The notes: generated by a model from the letters alone, not told the origin. A stretch of 43,337 nt of DNA from Deltaproteobacteria bacterium (GCA_016938035.1 JAFGVK010000117.1:1-43337); one strand, 5' to 3'. Counted from the first letter of the stretch, positions 1 to 8,311 are shown. Translations and numbers: made by a program.

Positions 1-59
1 AGGCGCTTGTCGCCGAGCTGAACGTCTGCGAATTCCTGCGAGATGTCGAAGCGGGCCAT
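1..59 (-). CDS. IS4/Tn5-like transposase, N-terminal 19 residues only (cut by window edge)
   Basis: Reading leftward from an ATG at 59, the sequence gives MARFDISQEFADVQLGDKR and then leaves the window. An N-terminal acidic/aromatic stretch followed by 'EF…LGDKR' matches the start of the Tn5-type DNA-binding domain of IS4-family transposases. Only this first motif is visible, so the family call rests on about 19 residues. Degraded IS4-type sequence also occurs near 5.3-6.0 kb, so this element type has been active in the region. Whether the gene is intact beyond the edge cannot be seen. Confidence 0.5.
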   Translation of the reverse strand, partial: MARFDISQEFADVQLGDKR

Positions 60-407
60 GGGACCTTCGGGCGAGTGCCAGGAGATCACCCGGACCAGCA
101 GCACCGGCCAGTCTCGGGAGGGGTCAGGCGGCGAACTTGTGTAGGACCATGAGCCACCGCGCCTCTCGAGCTGGGACGGGCATCACGGCAGGCACCGGTC
201 AATCAGCATGACAGGCTCACAGGACGATCTTCATCCTTTCAAAGGAACAATCGGATGCAGCTCCAGTCGAACCCTACAAGCTGCAAACGGGCGCCGACTC
301 GCCAGGCGCATCGGCGCACGAACACCGTTCCCCTGGGAGGAAGCACGCTTTTCACACGACAAGCGCAGGAACAGGAGCACGCGCCGAGAGGCCAGCGAAA
401 CGGTACG
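60..407. other. Non-coding stretch upstream of the left-edge transposase
   Basis: About 350 bases separate the partial transposase from the end of the membrane-protein gene. The short open frames here lack family resemblance and a ribosome binding site. If the transposase belongs to a complete insertion sequence, one terminal inverted repeat should lie here, but its partner end is outside the window, so it cannot be delimited. Confidence 0.4.
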
Positions 408-1250
408 TCACGGCAGCAGGGTCGCGAGCGCCACCAGCCGCTCTCCGCCCCACCCCAGCGCGAAGATCGCGCCTGCACCGCAAGCCCAGAGCGCGGCGCC
501 GGCCAGATCCCGCGCCCGCCTCGGGGACAGCCCGGACAGAGAGAACGCGACCGCCGCGCCCATCGCCGCCAGCCCCCAGCCCCGGAGCGGACCGATCACC
601 TCCGCCCCCGAGGTGCTCAAGAAGGCCGCCCGCTGGTCCGCCTGCAGCCCGAGCAGCACCCTGGCGCTCAGGTACTCTCCCAGCCCGCTCACGCTCGCCT
701 CACCCACCGCCACAACCAGGAGCAGCACCGCCCCCGCTGACGCGGCGGCGCCTCGCCCACCCCCGCCCCTCAGCATCGCGATCGATCCGATGGCGCCGAG
801 CACCCCGTAGAGGGCAGCCCTCGCCACCGCGAAGGTCAGCATGTCCTCTGACCAGCCCCCGACCAGCACCACCCCAACCAGCAGCAGCGTCGCGGCCCCC
901 CCCACCCCTGCCCCCACCCCCCAGCGCTCCGGCGCCCTCGCGCCGCGCACCGCGAAGAAGATCAGGCTCAGCAGGGCCACGGGCGCCACCAGCAGCGGCG
1001 CCAGCAGCAGGTGAACCACCTCGGTCTCCACCGCGGCCTGACAGGTCGCCGCCGAGGCCGATCCTCCTCCAAAGCGGGCCCACAGGGCGATCGCCAGGGC
1101 CAGCACCCCCACCGGCGCCGCGCCCCCAAGAGGTCCAGCGGCCTGTCCCCGCAGCGAGCGCACCCCAAGCGCCAGGGCCCCCGCGAGGGAGAAGCCCATC
1201 AGCAGCACCATCCCCAGCTCTACTCGCCCCGCGATAGACAACGGATCCAT
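408..1250 (-). CDS. Hypothetical polytopic membrane protein
   Basis: The product, about 280 residues, is dominated by long Ala/Leu/Val/Gly hydrophobic segments separated by short Arg-rich loops, which suggests about seven or eight membrane helices. I do not recognise a family. An in-frame GTG lies nine bases upstream at 1259, but the ATG at 1250 is preferred because an AGGGGTG-like ribosome site sits six bases before it. The gene is divergent from the GNAT gene with roughly 40 bases between starts, so the two promoters must overlap. A Cys in 'ATCQAAVETEVVH' may face the periplasm. No motif indicates transport or catalysis. Confidence 0.7.
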   Translation of the reverse strand: MDPLSIAGRVELGMVLLMGFSLAGALALGVRSLRGQAAGPLGGAAPVGVLALAIALWARFGGGSASAATCQAAVETEVVHLLLAPLLVAPVALLSLIFFAVRGARAPERWGVGAGVGGAATLLLVGVVLVGGWSEDMLTFAVARAALYGVLGAIGSIAMLRGGGGRGAAASAGAVLLLVVAVGEASVSGLGEYLSARVLLGLQADQRAAFLSTSGAEVIGPLRGWGLAAMGAAVAFSLSGLSPRRARDLAGAALWACGAGAIFALGWGGERLVALATLLP

Positions 1251-1291
1251 GAGGTTCACCCCTGCCCAACCCTATCGCCTCCCTCACCCTG

Positions 1292-1750
1292 GTGGCCAAC
1301 ATGCGAGCACCCCGCGTGATCCCCGTCCCCTCCGCCGCGCTGATCCCGGTCCGCCACCCGGTGCTGCGACCTGGGCTGCCCGTCTCCACCGCCTCCTTTG
1401 AAGGCGACGATCACCCCGAGGCCATACACCTCGCCGTGGAGGTAGAGGGGGCGCTGGTGGGGGTGGCCTCGCTGATCCCCGCCCAGTGGGAAGGCGCGCC
1501 AGCGCTGCAGCTGCGCGGCATGGCGGTGTTGGAGGCCCACCAGCGACGGGGCCTGGGTACCCTGCTGGTGCGCGAGGCGCTGGACGCGGCCCGCCAGGCC
1601 GCCGCCCGGGTGGTCTGGTGCAACGCGAGGGTGAGGGCGGTGCCCCTCTATCTCCGCGCCGGCTTCGAGGAGATCGGCGCACCGTTCGAGATCCCCGGCG
1701 TGGGGCCCCACCTGCGCCTGTGGATCCGCCTGACGCCCTCTAGCGGCTGA
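1292..1750 (+). CDS. GNAT-family N-acetyltransferase
   Basis: This 152-residue protein is the size of a single GNAT domain. The acetyl-CoA pyrophosphate-binding motif A is clear: 'RGMAVLEAHQRRGLGTLLV' contains the Q/R-x-x-G-x-G core at about residues 85-90. It is followed by a typical 'LDAARQAAARVVWCNAR' helix-strand and 'PLYLRAGFEEIG', the C-terminal YxxxGF motif. It therefore probably transfers an acetyl group from acetyl-CoA to a small molecule or protein amine; the substrate cannot be inferred. The start is a GTG at 1292, with an in-frame ATG at 1301; neither has a strong ribosome site. Confidence 0.88.
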   Translation: MANMRAPRVIPVPSAALIPVRHPVLRPGLPVSTASFEGDDHPEAIHLAVEVEGALVGVASLIPAQWEGAPALQLRGMAVLEAHQRRGLGTLLVREALDAARQAAARVVWCNARVRAVPLYLRAGFEEIGAPFEIPGVGPHLRLWIRLTPSSG

Positions 1751-1873
1751 CCCCTGGTGCCGCGATCCCCAGCCGTTCTGGCGCTTCGCACGCCATGCTC
1801 TCCCATCTGATCAGAGCCGCCGCCCGCGCACTTCCCTGGAGGCACTCCGCCCGCTATCTTGGGCCCTCTCGCC

Positions 1874-1878
1874 AGGAG
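1874..1878 (+). promoter_or_regulatory. Ribosome binding site fixing the aminotransferase start
   Basis: AGGAG lies six bases before the ATG at 1885. No comparable site precedes the upstream in-frame ATG at 1795. The hydrophobic, arginine-rich 30-codon extension has no counterpart in the family. Confidence 0.7.
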
Positions 1879-1884
1879 CACCTC

Positions 1885-3093
1885 ATGCGTGAAGCCCCCT
1901 TCCTGACCCACATGGGCCCCCTCGCCATCACCGCCAAGGGCTCGGAGACGCTCGCCCTGGCCCAGCAGGCAGGGCAGCTGAAGGCCACAGGGGTGGAGGT
2001 CTTCAACTTCACCGTGGGTGAGCCGGACGGCCCGCCCCCCGCGCCGGTGATCGCGGCAGCCCACAGAGCCATCGATCAGGGCTACCACAAGTACACCCCC
2101 GCCGACGGCCTCTCGCTGCTGAAGGAGGCCATCGCGACCTGGCACCACGAGGTGTATGGGGCGTCGGACGTGGCCCCCGAGAATATCGTGGTCACCGCGG
2201 GGGCCAAGCAGGCGATCTCCGAGGTGCTGCTGATCATCCTCAAGTCGGGCGAGGAGGTCATCCTGCCCCGCCCCTGCTGGGTGAGCTACCCGACGATGGT
2301 GCGGATCGCGAACGGCGAGCCGGTCTACGCCGACGCGGACCCGGCGCAGGGCTACCGCCTGTCCCTGGAGAGCGTCCGCGCCGCGGTGAGCCCGCGCACC
2401 GCCGCCCTGCTCATCAACAGCCCCTCCAACCCCACCGGCGCGGTGATGGACCGCGAGACCGTGCTGGGCCTGTGCGACCTGGCGGAGCAGGAGAACATCT
2501 GGATCCTGTCCGACGACATCTACGGCTCGCTGGTCTACGACGACGTGGACTGGGCGGTGCCGGGCATGTTCCCGCAGTACCGCGACCGCACCATCTCGAT
2601 CCACGGGGTGTCCAAGGGCTTCGCGATGACCGGCTGGCGCATCGGCTGGCTGGTGGCGCCGGAGCACCTCGCCAAGTCGGTGGGGCGCCTGCAGAGCCAA
2701 TTCACCTCCAACGCCAACGCCGTCGCCCAGGTGGCCGCGGCGACCGCCCTCACCCACCCGGAGTCCAAGCTGGCGATGCTGGCCCTGCGCGAGCGCCTGC
2801 GCCTGCGCCGCAACCTGATGGTGGACCTCCTCAACCAGGTGGAGGGGATCCACGCCGAGCGCAGCCCCGGCGCCTTCTACTGCTTCGCCGACGTGCAGGG
2901 GCTGATGGAGCGATCTGGGAGCGCCACCGACTACGAGCTGTGCCAGCGGCTGATCAAGGAGGCCCACGTGGTGGCGGTCCCTGGGTCCGCCTTCGGGCAG
3001 GACGGGCGCCTGCGCTTCTCTTTCGCGACCGACGAGGACACCATCCGCCGCGGCATGGAGGCGGTGGCCCGCTTCTCGGACAGCTTCCGCTAG
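1885..3093 (+). CDS. PLP-dependent class I/II aminotransferase (aspartate aminotransferase-like)
   Basis: The 402-residue product has the length and signatures of fold-type I aminotransferases of the aspartate aminotransferase type (subgroup with aspC of thermophiles and rhizobia). Visible motifs are 'FTVGEPDGPPP' near the N-terminus, 'VTAGAKQAISE' for the cofactor phosphate, 'NSPSNPTGAV' with the conserved Asn, 'LSDDIYGSLVYD' with the PLP-ring Asp/Tyr, 'SKGFAMTGWRIGW' with the Schiff-base Lys, and 'LRFSFATDED' with the substrate carboxylate Arg. It should move an amino group between an amino acid and 2-oxoglutarate or oxaloacetate in the cytoplasm. The open frame extends upstream to 1795, but the ATG at 1885 has an AGGAG six bases before it and starts the conserved region. 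It is convergent with the following glycosyltransferase gene, leaving 10 bases between ends. Confidence 0.93.
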   Translation: MREAPFLTHMGPLAITAKGSETLALAQQAGQLKATGVEVFNFTVGEPDGPPPAPVIAAAHRAIDQGYHKYTPADGLSLLKEAIATWHHEVYGASDVAPENIVVTAGAKQAISEVLLIILKSGEEVILPRPCWVSYPTMVRIANGEPVYADADPAQGYRLSLESVRAAVSPRTAALLINSPSNPTGAVMDRETVLGLCDLAEQENIWILSDDIYGSLVYDDVDWAVPGMFPQYRDRTISIHGVSKGFAMTGWRIGWLVAPEHLAKSVGRLQSQFTSNANAVAQVAAATALTHPESKLAMLALRERLRLRRNLMVDLLNQVEGIHAERSPGAFYCFADVQGLMERSGSATDYELCQRLIKEAHVVAVPGSAFGQDGRLRFSFATDEDTIRRGMEAVARFSDSFR

Positions 3094-3103
3094 CGCCCCC
3101 CCG

Positions 3104-3976
3104 CTACCTCCCAGCCCCCAGGCGCATCCCGCGCCACAGGGCGCCCATCAGCTCGGCCGCGGCCCTCGGCTCACCCCACTCCGCCGCCCTGCGCGCGGCG
3201 ATGAGCGAGAAGGTGAGCCAGGTGGCCGCTGCGGCCCGCCTGCCCCTGTGCCGCGCCACGAAGACCCCGGTGTTGTGGAAGCGCCAGACCTCGGTGCTGC
3301 GCCGCTGCCCGGTGCGCACCCCGCCGGTGGGGGCCGAGTTGTGGTCGAGGGCCGCCGCGGGGTCGAACCACAGCTCCCACCCCAGCGCCGCGACCCTGGT
3401 GGACATGTCGGCGTCCTCTAGGAAGGCGGTGCCCAGGTAGCGCGGGTCAAAGGGCCCGGCGGACCGCAGCGCCTCGCGGCGGAAGGACATGTTCGCGCCC
3501 TTGAGGGTGGCGACCCTGACCCGCTCCCGTCCCTCGAGGTTGGTGAGGACCCTGCCGCCCAGGCTCAACACGTTGGAAGTGCGAGAAATATTGGGGCGCA
3601 GGGTGCGCTCGTAGATCCGCCCCACCACCCCCCCCACCCGCGGGTCCCGGTAGTTATCCAGGTGGGCGCGCACACAGCCCTCACGGAGGCGGGTGTCGTC
3701 GTCCAGGAACAGCACCACCTCGCCGACTGCGTGGGAGAGGCCCACATTTCTCGCGGTGGGCAGCCCCCTGCGGGGGGCGCGGACCCAGCGGAGGCGCGGA
3801 TCCGCCCGGCCCGTGATCCAGCCCTGAGACCGCAGGGCGTCCTGGTCCCCGCTCTGGTCGATCACCCAGATCTCCGCGTCCTCAGGCGCCTGCGCCAGCG
3901 CGTCCCCCAGCAGGGGGAGCAGGTGATCCGAGCGGTCCAGGGTGGGGATGATAAGGCTAAGCCGAAGCGGGTCCAT
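3104..3976 (-). CDS. Family 2 glycosyltransferase
   Basis: The 290-residue product opens with 'LSLIIPTLDRSDHLLPLL', the nucleotide-binding first strand of GT2 (GT-A fold) enzymes. 'LPTARNVGLSHAVGEVVLFLDDDTR' carries the DxD-type metal/nucleotide-sugar site near residue 100, and 'GANMSFRREAL…GPFD' is the acceptor loop. 'FLEDADMSTRVAALGW' supplies the catalytic ED motif. There is no transmembrane domain apart from a weakly hydrophobic C-terminal helix. It should transfer a sugar from a nucleotide-sugar to a glycan or lipid acceptor; donor and acceptor are unknown. The frame is open upstream to 4012, but the ATG at 3976 starts the conserved domain and has an AGG-containing site five bases before it. 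The start region is divergent from the RNA methyltransferase gene. It is not part of the exopolysaccharide operon 17 kb away. Confidence 0.9.
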   Translation of the reverse strand: MDPLRLSLIIPTLDRSDHLLPLLGDALAQAPEDAEIWVIDQSGDQDALRSQGWITGRADPRLRWVRAPRRGLPTARNVGLSHAVGEVVLFLDDDTRLREGCVRAHLDNYRDPRVGGVVGRIYERTLRPNISRTSNVLSLGGRVLTNLEGRERVRVATLKGANMSFRREALRSAGPFDPRYLGTAFLEDADMSTRVAALGWELWFDPAAALDHNSAPTGGVRTGQRRSTEVWRFHNTGVFVARHRGRRAAAATWLTFSLIAARRAAEWGEPRAAAELMGALWRGMRLGAGR

Positions 3977-4011
3977 AGCGCCTGCGTACACTCTCACTCC
4001 ACGGATGTCCA

Positions 4012-5193
4012 ATGCCAGAAGTAGAGATCGCTTGGTTGAGCCCGGACGGGGCAGGCGGAGGGCACGGCCCCCACGGCGCCATCAGGGTGGCCGGCGCCAT
4101 CCCGGGAGATCTGGTGCAGATCGGCCCCGTGGGCAAGCGCGACCGGGAGGCGGCGCTGATCTCGCTGCTCCGCCCCTCCCCCGATCGGCAGCCGGCGCCC
4201 TGCACCGTGGACGCCCGCTGCGGTGGCTGCGACCTCGCCGCCTGGCAGCCCGATGCGCGCAGGGCGGGGCTCGCCGCGCTGGTTCAGCGCGCCTTCGGGC
4301 TGGACGCGCCGCCGCCGGTGGTCCCCTCCCCCCGCGAGCGGGGGTACAGGGCCAGGGTCCAGCTCGCGATCGAGGGTGGACGGGCCGGCTACCGCGGGCA
4401 CAGGGGCAAGGAGCTGGTGGTGCCGGACGCCTGCGGCATCGCCCGCTCGGAGGTGAACGCCGCCATCGACACCCTCCAGGCCTGGCTGGCGGAGGGGAGC
4501 GCCGAGGGGCTGACCCGCGCCGAGCTGCGATCGGACGGAGCGGCGGTGGCCTTCGCCCTCCAGAGCGCTGGCCCCGTGCCCCGAGCGGTGCGCGAGCGCC
4601 TCGCAGAGCTGGGTGACGTGGCCCTCGACGGGCGCGCCCTCGCCGGAGACCCTGTCCGCTGGCTCCCCAGCCCTGGGGGGCGGCTGAAGGCCAGCCCGCG
4701 CTCCTTCTACCAGGTGAACCTGGAGACCAACACCCTGCTGGCCGCTCACGTCGTGGAGCAGGTGCTCGCGAGGTCCCCGGAGCGGGTGCTCGACGCCTAC
4801 TCGGGCAACGGGAACCTTGCCCTGCCCCTGGCCCGGCAGGGTATCCCGGTCACCGCGGTGGAGCTGGATGGTCAGGCGCTGGCTGACCTGCGCGCGGTGT
4901 CGGAGGGGCTCCCGGTGGAGGCCCTCGCGATGGACGCCGAGAAGGTCGAGTGGCGTCGGATCGCCTTCGACGTGGCGGTGCTAGACCCGCCCCGCGCCGG
5001 GACCAAGGGCGTGCTGTCCAGGATGCTGGCGAACCGCCCCAGGGCCTTCGTCTACGTGGCCTGCCACCCGGTGAGCGGCGCGCGGGACCTCCGGGAGGCG
5101 GCGGCGCAGGGCTATCGCATCACCGACGTGCGCTGCTTCGACATGTTCCCCGACACCCACCACGTCGAGACGGTCATCGTCGCGGAGCGGTAG
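4012..5193 (+). CDS. TrmA/RlmD-type class I SAM-dependent RNA (uracil-5) methyltransferase
   Basis: The 393-residue protein starts with a TRAM-like β-barrel ('AIRVAGAIPGDLVQIG') and then shows the iron-sulfur motif 'CTVDARCGGCDLA', with a further Cys in 'PDACGIA', as in RlmD-type enzymes. The Rossmann SAM site is 'VLDAYSGNGNLALPLA' (about residues 260-275), followed by 'VTAVELDGQALADL'. 'VAVLDPPRAGTKG' is motif IV and 'VYVACHPVSGARDL' holds the catalytic nucleophile Cys. It should methylate C5 of a uridine in rRNA or tRNA. The family includes TrmA, RlmC and RlmD, and the target cannot be told from sequence alone. Its length is slightly shorter than E. coli RlmD. The ATG at 4012 sits 35 bases from the divergent glycosyltransferase start. 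Confidence 0.92.
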   Translation: MPEVEIAWLSPDGAGGGHGPHGAIRVAGAIPGDLVQIGPVGKRDREAALISLLRPSPDRQPAPCTVDARCGGCDLAAWQPDARRAGLAALVQRAFGLDAPPPVVPSPRERGYRARVQLAIEGGRAGYRGHRGKELVVPDACGIARSEVNAAIDTLQAWLAEGSAEGLTRAELRSDGAAVAFALQSAGPVPRAVRERLAELGDVALDGRALAGDPVRWLPSPGGRLKASPRSFYQVNLETNTLLAAHVVEQVLARSPERVLDAYSGNGNLALPLARQGIPVTAVELDGQALADLRAVSEGLPVEALAMDAEKVEWRRIAFDVAVLDPPRAGTKGVLSRMLANRPRAFVYVACHPVSGARDLREAAAQGYRITDVRCFDMFPDTHHVETVIVAER

Positions 5194-5212
5194 GCGGGGA
5201 GCGGTAGGCGGG
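5185..5212 (+). repeat. Perfect 14-bp tandem duplication spanning a stop codon
   Basis: The unit GAGCGGTAGGCGGG occurs twice in direct succession (5185-5198 and 5199-5212). The TAG in the first unit is the stop codon of the RNA methyltransferase gene, so the duplication begins in the last codons and runs into the intergenic region. It looks like a replication-slippage event. Confidence 0.8.
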
Positions 5213-5313
5213 AGCGCGCGGACCTGCGGGGACGCGGCCCGCCGCGCGAGGCCAGGGTCCGCGGACGGGAGCGGCCAGCGCGGGGGGCGGACTGGCCCCG
5301 CGCCGGAGCGTTA

Positions 5314-5383
5314 GGGCCCGCCGGTCGGTTGAGGCTTGATCTCGGTTCCCTGCCGGTCTCGATGTACCGACGACACCGCGCGC
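5314..5383 (-). pseudogene. IS4-type transposase relic, second diverged copy (fragment)
   Basis: This segment matches 5904-5973 in the same orientation; I count 7 mismatches over the 63 bases 5321-5383. Read leftward it gives 'RDRQGTEIKPQPTGGP', against 'RDRRGIEIKHQPAGRP' in the better-preserved copy, then a stop replaces the expected continuation. It is therefore a separate short relic of the same element type, not a coding gene. Confidence 0.6.
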
Positions 5384-5720
5384 ACAATCTCCGTTGTGCC
5401 GTATGGATCTGCGAAGCTGGACTATCGACCCCGCGGGCTCACCATCCATCACAGCTCGAATTCCCCTCCTTCACGCTGGAGTTCCAGCGGGACCCCCGCG
5501 CCACGCAGGCGGTCAGGAGCTCCTCCAGGCCGCGCCCCAGGATCAGCCCTCCGGGCTCGCCGTTGGACCTCTGGAGACCCCGAGGCTGGCGACAGCCATC
5601 ATGGCGTCTCGCAAAGCCGGAGCGCGACCTCGCCTCGCCTGCGGGTGCTGGAGGACGCGGACCTCCCGCTGTGAGAACACGACCGACGCGGAGAGACCGT
5701 GCTCCTCGCGGGACAAGTCC

Positions 5721-5982
5721 TCAGGCGCAGGTGTCGCCAGCTTGGGGCATCCGCGGCGCCGCGGTGTTCAGCCAGGAGCGCAGCCTGCGTGCCTGACGCC
5801 GCTCCAGGGAACACCAGGTCTTCAGCGCCTTGAAGGACTCCTCGATGAGCCACCGCTTCCGGTAGAGGTCGACCACCCTCGCGAGCTGCTCCTCGGTGTC
5901 CAGGGGCCTACCGGCCGGTTGATGCTTGATCTCGATGCCCCGCCGGTCTCGATATGCCGACGACACCGCGCGCGAGGATGCG
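5721..5982 (-). pseudogene. IS4-family transposase, C-terminal remnant
   Basis: Reading leftward, the frame gives 'RPLDTEEQLARVVDLYRKRW' followed by 'LIEESFKALKTWCSLERRQ'. This is the Y-(2)-R-(3)-E-(6)-K block around the third catalytic acid of IS4-family DDE transposases ('…YRxRWxIEexFKxLKTGCxxExRQ'). Only about 80 residues of the family are recognisable. The upstream DDE residues are absent, the usual Gly in 'KTGC' is Trp, and the frame degenerates after 'RRQ'. The open frame extends rightward on the minus strand to 6620 only because it reads antisense to the CvfB-like gene. It is a dead relic of the family seen at the left edge. Confidence 0.7.
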
Positions 5983-6504
5983 CAGGACTGGCCGCTTGGC
6001 GCGCTCTCCCCCCTCGTGACCTGCCGGGGCGAGCGCCAGGAGCTCCTCGTGCCATCCGCTCTCCCCCTGGAGGCAGCCTTCACCAGGGGCCCCCGAGACG
6101 AGGTGCAGGGCGCGGGTCTCCATTTCCCTGGAGGGACAGCACCCCTGGAGCGCCGTAGAGACCGCTGACGCCACCGCAGAGACGACGCTGCCGTGGGAGG
6201 CGGACCCGGTGGTGGTGCAGCAGCGCGGGTACGGTGTGCGTGTGGAGGATCACGGCGGCCAGCGGACTCCTGTGCCGGGGATCTGAGTGAACCGGCGTCC
6301 CTTCCCCGCCCGCAGCGCGCACCTCTCGCGCACCACCTCCCCCCAGAGACCGCCCCCGACGAGCGGAGTGACCCGTCGGACCGCTGGGCCTGAGAGGAGG
6401 AGGTAGCCCCGCGCCGAAGGACCCGCGGTCCGCCCCACGCTGGGACACGATTCGGGATAGTCCTCCCTGAGACGGGCTCCTGAACGGGCCCCACCGGAGA
6501 CCCC
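5983..6504. other. Gene-poor stretch after the IS4 relic
   Basis: No open frame here has a plausible start site and family signature. The part next to the relic probably holds further eroded insertion-sequence DNA. The last 60 bases must hold the CvfB-like gene's promoter, but I cannot pick out convincing -35/-10 boxes. Confidence 0.4.
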
Positions 6505-7332
6505 ATGGAGATCGGACACCTCAACACCATGCCCGTGTGGATCATCGACGATCCCTGGGTGCTCCTCGGCGACCGCCACCACCACGCGCTGCTCCCCGCC
6601 CACGAGCTCCCGGCGGGCACGCAGCCGGGGGACCGCCTGCGGGTGTTCGTCTACCGCACCGGCCCCGACCAGGTGCTCGCGACCCTGAAGCGCCCCGCCG
6701 GGGTGCTCGGCGAGCTGGTCCCCCTCGCCGTGGTCGACGCCAACGACCACGGCGTCTTCTTCGCCTGGGGGCTGGACAAGGACCTGTTCTGCCCGTGGAA
6801 GATGCAATACGAGCGCCTGCGCCCAGGGGACCGCGCGGTGGTCCACATCTCCCTCGACCCCCACACCGGGCGCCTGATCGGGAGCACCAAGCTGGTGGAC
6901 GTGCTCGACGACCGCACCTCCGGCCTCTGGGCGGGGCAGGAGGTCTCCCTGATGCCCTACGGCGTCAACGAGGTTGGCGTCCTCGTGCTCGTGGACCGGC
7001 GATTCGCCGGCATCGTGTACCGCGACGAGCTCAGCGGGACGCCCCCGATGGGCGTGGAGCGGCGGGGCTATGTGGCCCGCGTCCGCGATGACGGCAAGCT
7101 CGACTGCACCCTGCGCCCGGTGGGCCGCCAGGGTCAGCTCCACGCCGCAGACGTGATCCTGGAGGCGCTGCGCGAGAGCGACGGCTTCCTCCCGCTGACC
7201 GACAAGAGCACCCCCGAGGCGATCCACCGCCGCCTGGGCCTCACCAAGAAGGCGTTCAAGAAGGGGCTGGGCACCCTGTATCGGGACCGACGGGTGGCCC
7301 TGCACGACGACGGGGTGAAGCTGGTGAGCTGA
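6505..7332 (+). CDS. CvfB-like S1-domain RNA-binding protein
   Basis: The 275-residue protein has the CvfB/YitL layout of tandem S1-type β-barrels followed by a C-terminal winged helix. The second barrel region is marked by 'GVFFAWGLDKDLFCPWKMQ' and a third by 'VGVLVLVDRRFAGIVYRDEL'. The C-terminal winged helix reads 'DKSTPEAIHRRLGLTKKAFK…GTLYRDRRVAL…GVKLV', which is very typical of the family. Family members bind RNA; Staphylococcus CvfB affects virulence regulators, but outside Firmicutes the role is unknown. The length matches the family. GGAG lies five bases before the ATG. It stands alone: eroded transposase DNA lies upstream and a kilobase without clear genes lies downstream. Confidence 0.9.
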   Translation: MEIGHLNTMPVWIIDDPWVLLGDRHHHALLPAHELPAGTQPGDRLRVFVYRTGPDQVLATLKRPAGVLGELVPLAVVDANDHGVFFAWGLDKDLFCPWKMQYERLRPGDRAVVHISLDPHTGRLIGSTKLVDVLDDRTSGLWAGQEVSLMPYGVNEVGVLVLVDRRFAGIVYRDELSGTPPMGVERRGYVARVRDDGKLDCTLRPVGRQGQLHAADVILEALRESDGFLPLTDKSTPEAIHRRLGLTKKAFKKGLGTLYRDRRVALHDDGVKLVS

Positions 7333-7792
7333 TCGCGGAGACGGCCTGCTCACGGCGAGCCGCCTGGGTCCCGGCGGGGGCCCAGTGCTCCTCAGCGGGT
7401 GGATCCACCCCAGGACCAGGGCGACTGGCGCTGGTGCAGGACCGGGCTGATTCCCCATCCGACCCTACAGGATCGGGTCGCGGTGCCACGCCCCCCGAGG
7501 GCTGCGTCGGTCGGCCTTTACAAAGGAGAGGCTAGGCCTGCGCGCGCCGCACGCGCGCCACCGAGCCGTCCACGAGGCGCTGGTCTCTGGGGAACCGAGA
7601 GGCGTCCAAGGTGGGGCTTGAAGCGGCTTTCAGATGCGCGAGACCTGGTGGGCCGGCGTCAGGCGCGCGTCTCCGCAAGTGTGGGGCCCGACCCACTCAT
7701 GACCGCGTACAAGCCGACGTTCATGGACCTGAGCCGTCTGCGGGTGGACCGCGACCCTGGCAGGGTGGCGCTGTCGACCGTCATCGACGTGG

Positions 7793-7869
7793 CCCTGACG
7801 CGGCCCTGACGCGGTCCTGTCGCGGCCCTGTCGCGGCCCTGTCGCGGTCCTGTCGCGGCCCTGTCGCGG
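7793..7869 (+). repeat. Seven tandem copies of an 11-bp unit
   Basis: The consensus is (C/T)CCTG(T/A)CGCGG. The first two copies have A at position 6 and the others T; copies 3 and 6 begin with T. The seven units follow without spacers. The 11-bp period is close to one helical turn, so identical faces of each unit lie on the same side of the DNA. The array is not a multiple of three and the flanking frames look non-coding. Confidence 0.9.
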
Positions 7870-8113
7870 TCGGGAGCGCGGGTCACCCCGTCGACGTCCG
7901 ACAGGAAATCCGGTCTGAGCGCGCAACGTCGGAAAACCACCCGCTTGTCCGAGGCTCGGAAGGACCCAGCGCCCGGCGCGGAGAGCGAGGCACGCGCCGA
8001 CAACAGTGGTTCGTTCCTGACAGCACCCTGCCGGGACGATCCACGGGCGTGCCGGGGGCTGCAAGGGGCTGCTGAGCCCGAGCAGAACGGTCAAGAGGAC
8101 CACCACCTCGTCC

Positions 8114-8311
8114 ATGGCGCAGAATCCTCCAGACGACTTGGCGGCTATCGTGAGCTGGGGACGGACGCATGGGCCGGAGCTCCTGTTCGAAGCCCTCCGC
8201 CTGATCTGCCCATCCCGAGACCCCAGGACCATGGCGGCGGTAGAGCAGGCCTGCCGCCACCTCCACGCCGAGGCCCTGGGTGGAGGGGTAGGGCTGGAGC
8301 TCCTGTCGTGA
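8114..8311 (+). CDS. Possible 65-residue hypothetical protein
   Basis: The frame encodes MAQNPPDDLAAIVSWGRTHG… with a balanced composition and two amphipathic helix-like stretches ('ELLFEALRLICPS' and 'MAAVEQACRHLHAEAL'), unlike the Arg/Pro-rich translations of most false frames here. The purine-rich AAGAGGA lies about 15 bases upstream, too far for a good ribosome site. It matches no family I know. It could be a small regulator or a chance frame. Confidence 0.3.
   Translation: MAQNPPDDLAAIVSWGRTHGPELLFEALRLICPSRDPRTMAAVEQACRHLHAEALGGGVGLELLS

Noticed and set aside
1648..2967. 439-codon minus-strand frame opposite the aminotransferase
   Set aside because: The opposite strand encodes a complete aminotransferase with all catalytic motifs; the antisense frame is His/Arg/Gly-rich with no family signature.
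5394..6158. 254-codon plus-strand frame across the IS4 debris
   Set aside because: The complementary strand carries recognisable transposase sequence; the plus-strand translation is an Arg/Pro/Gly-rich shadow with no start signal.
7793..7869. CRISPR-like array
   Set aside because: The units are 11 bp and directly adjacent, with no spacers of unique sequence and no cas genes nearby.
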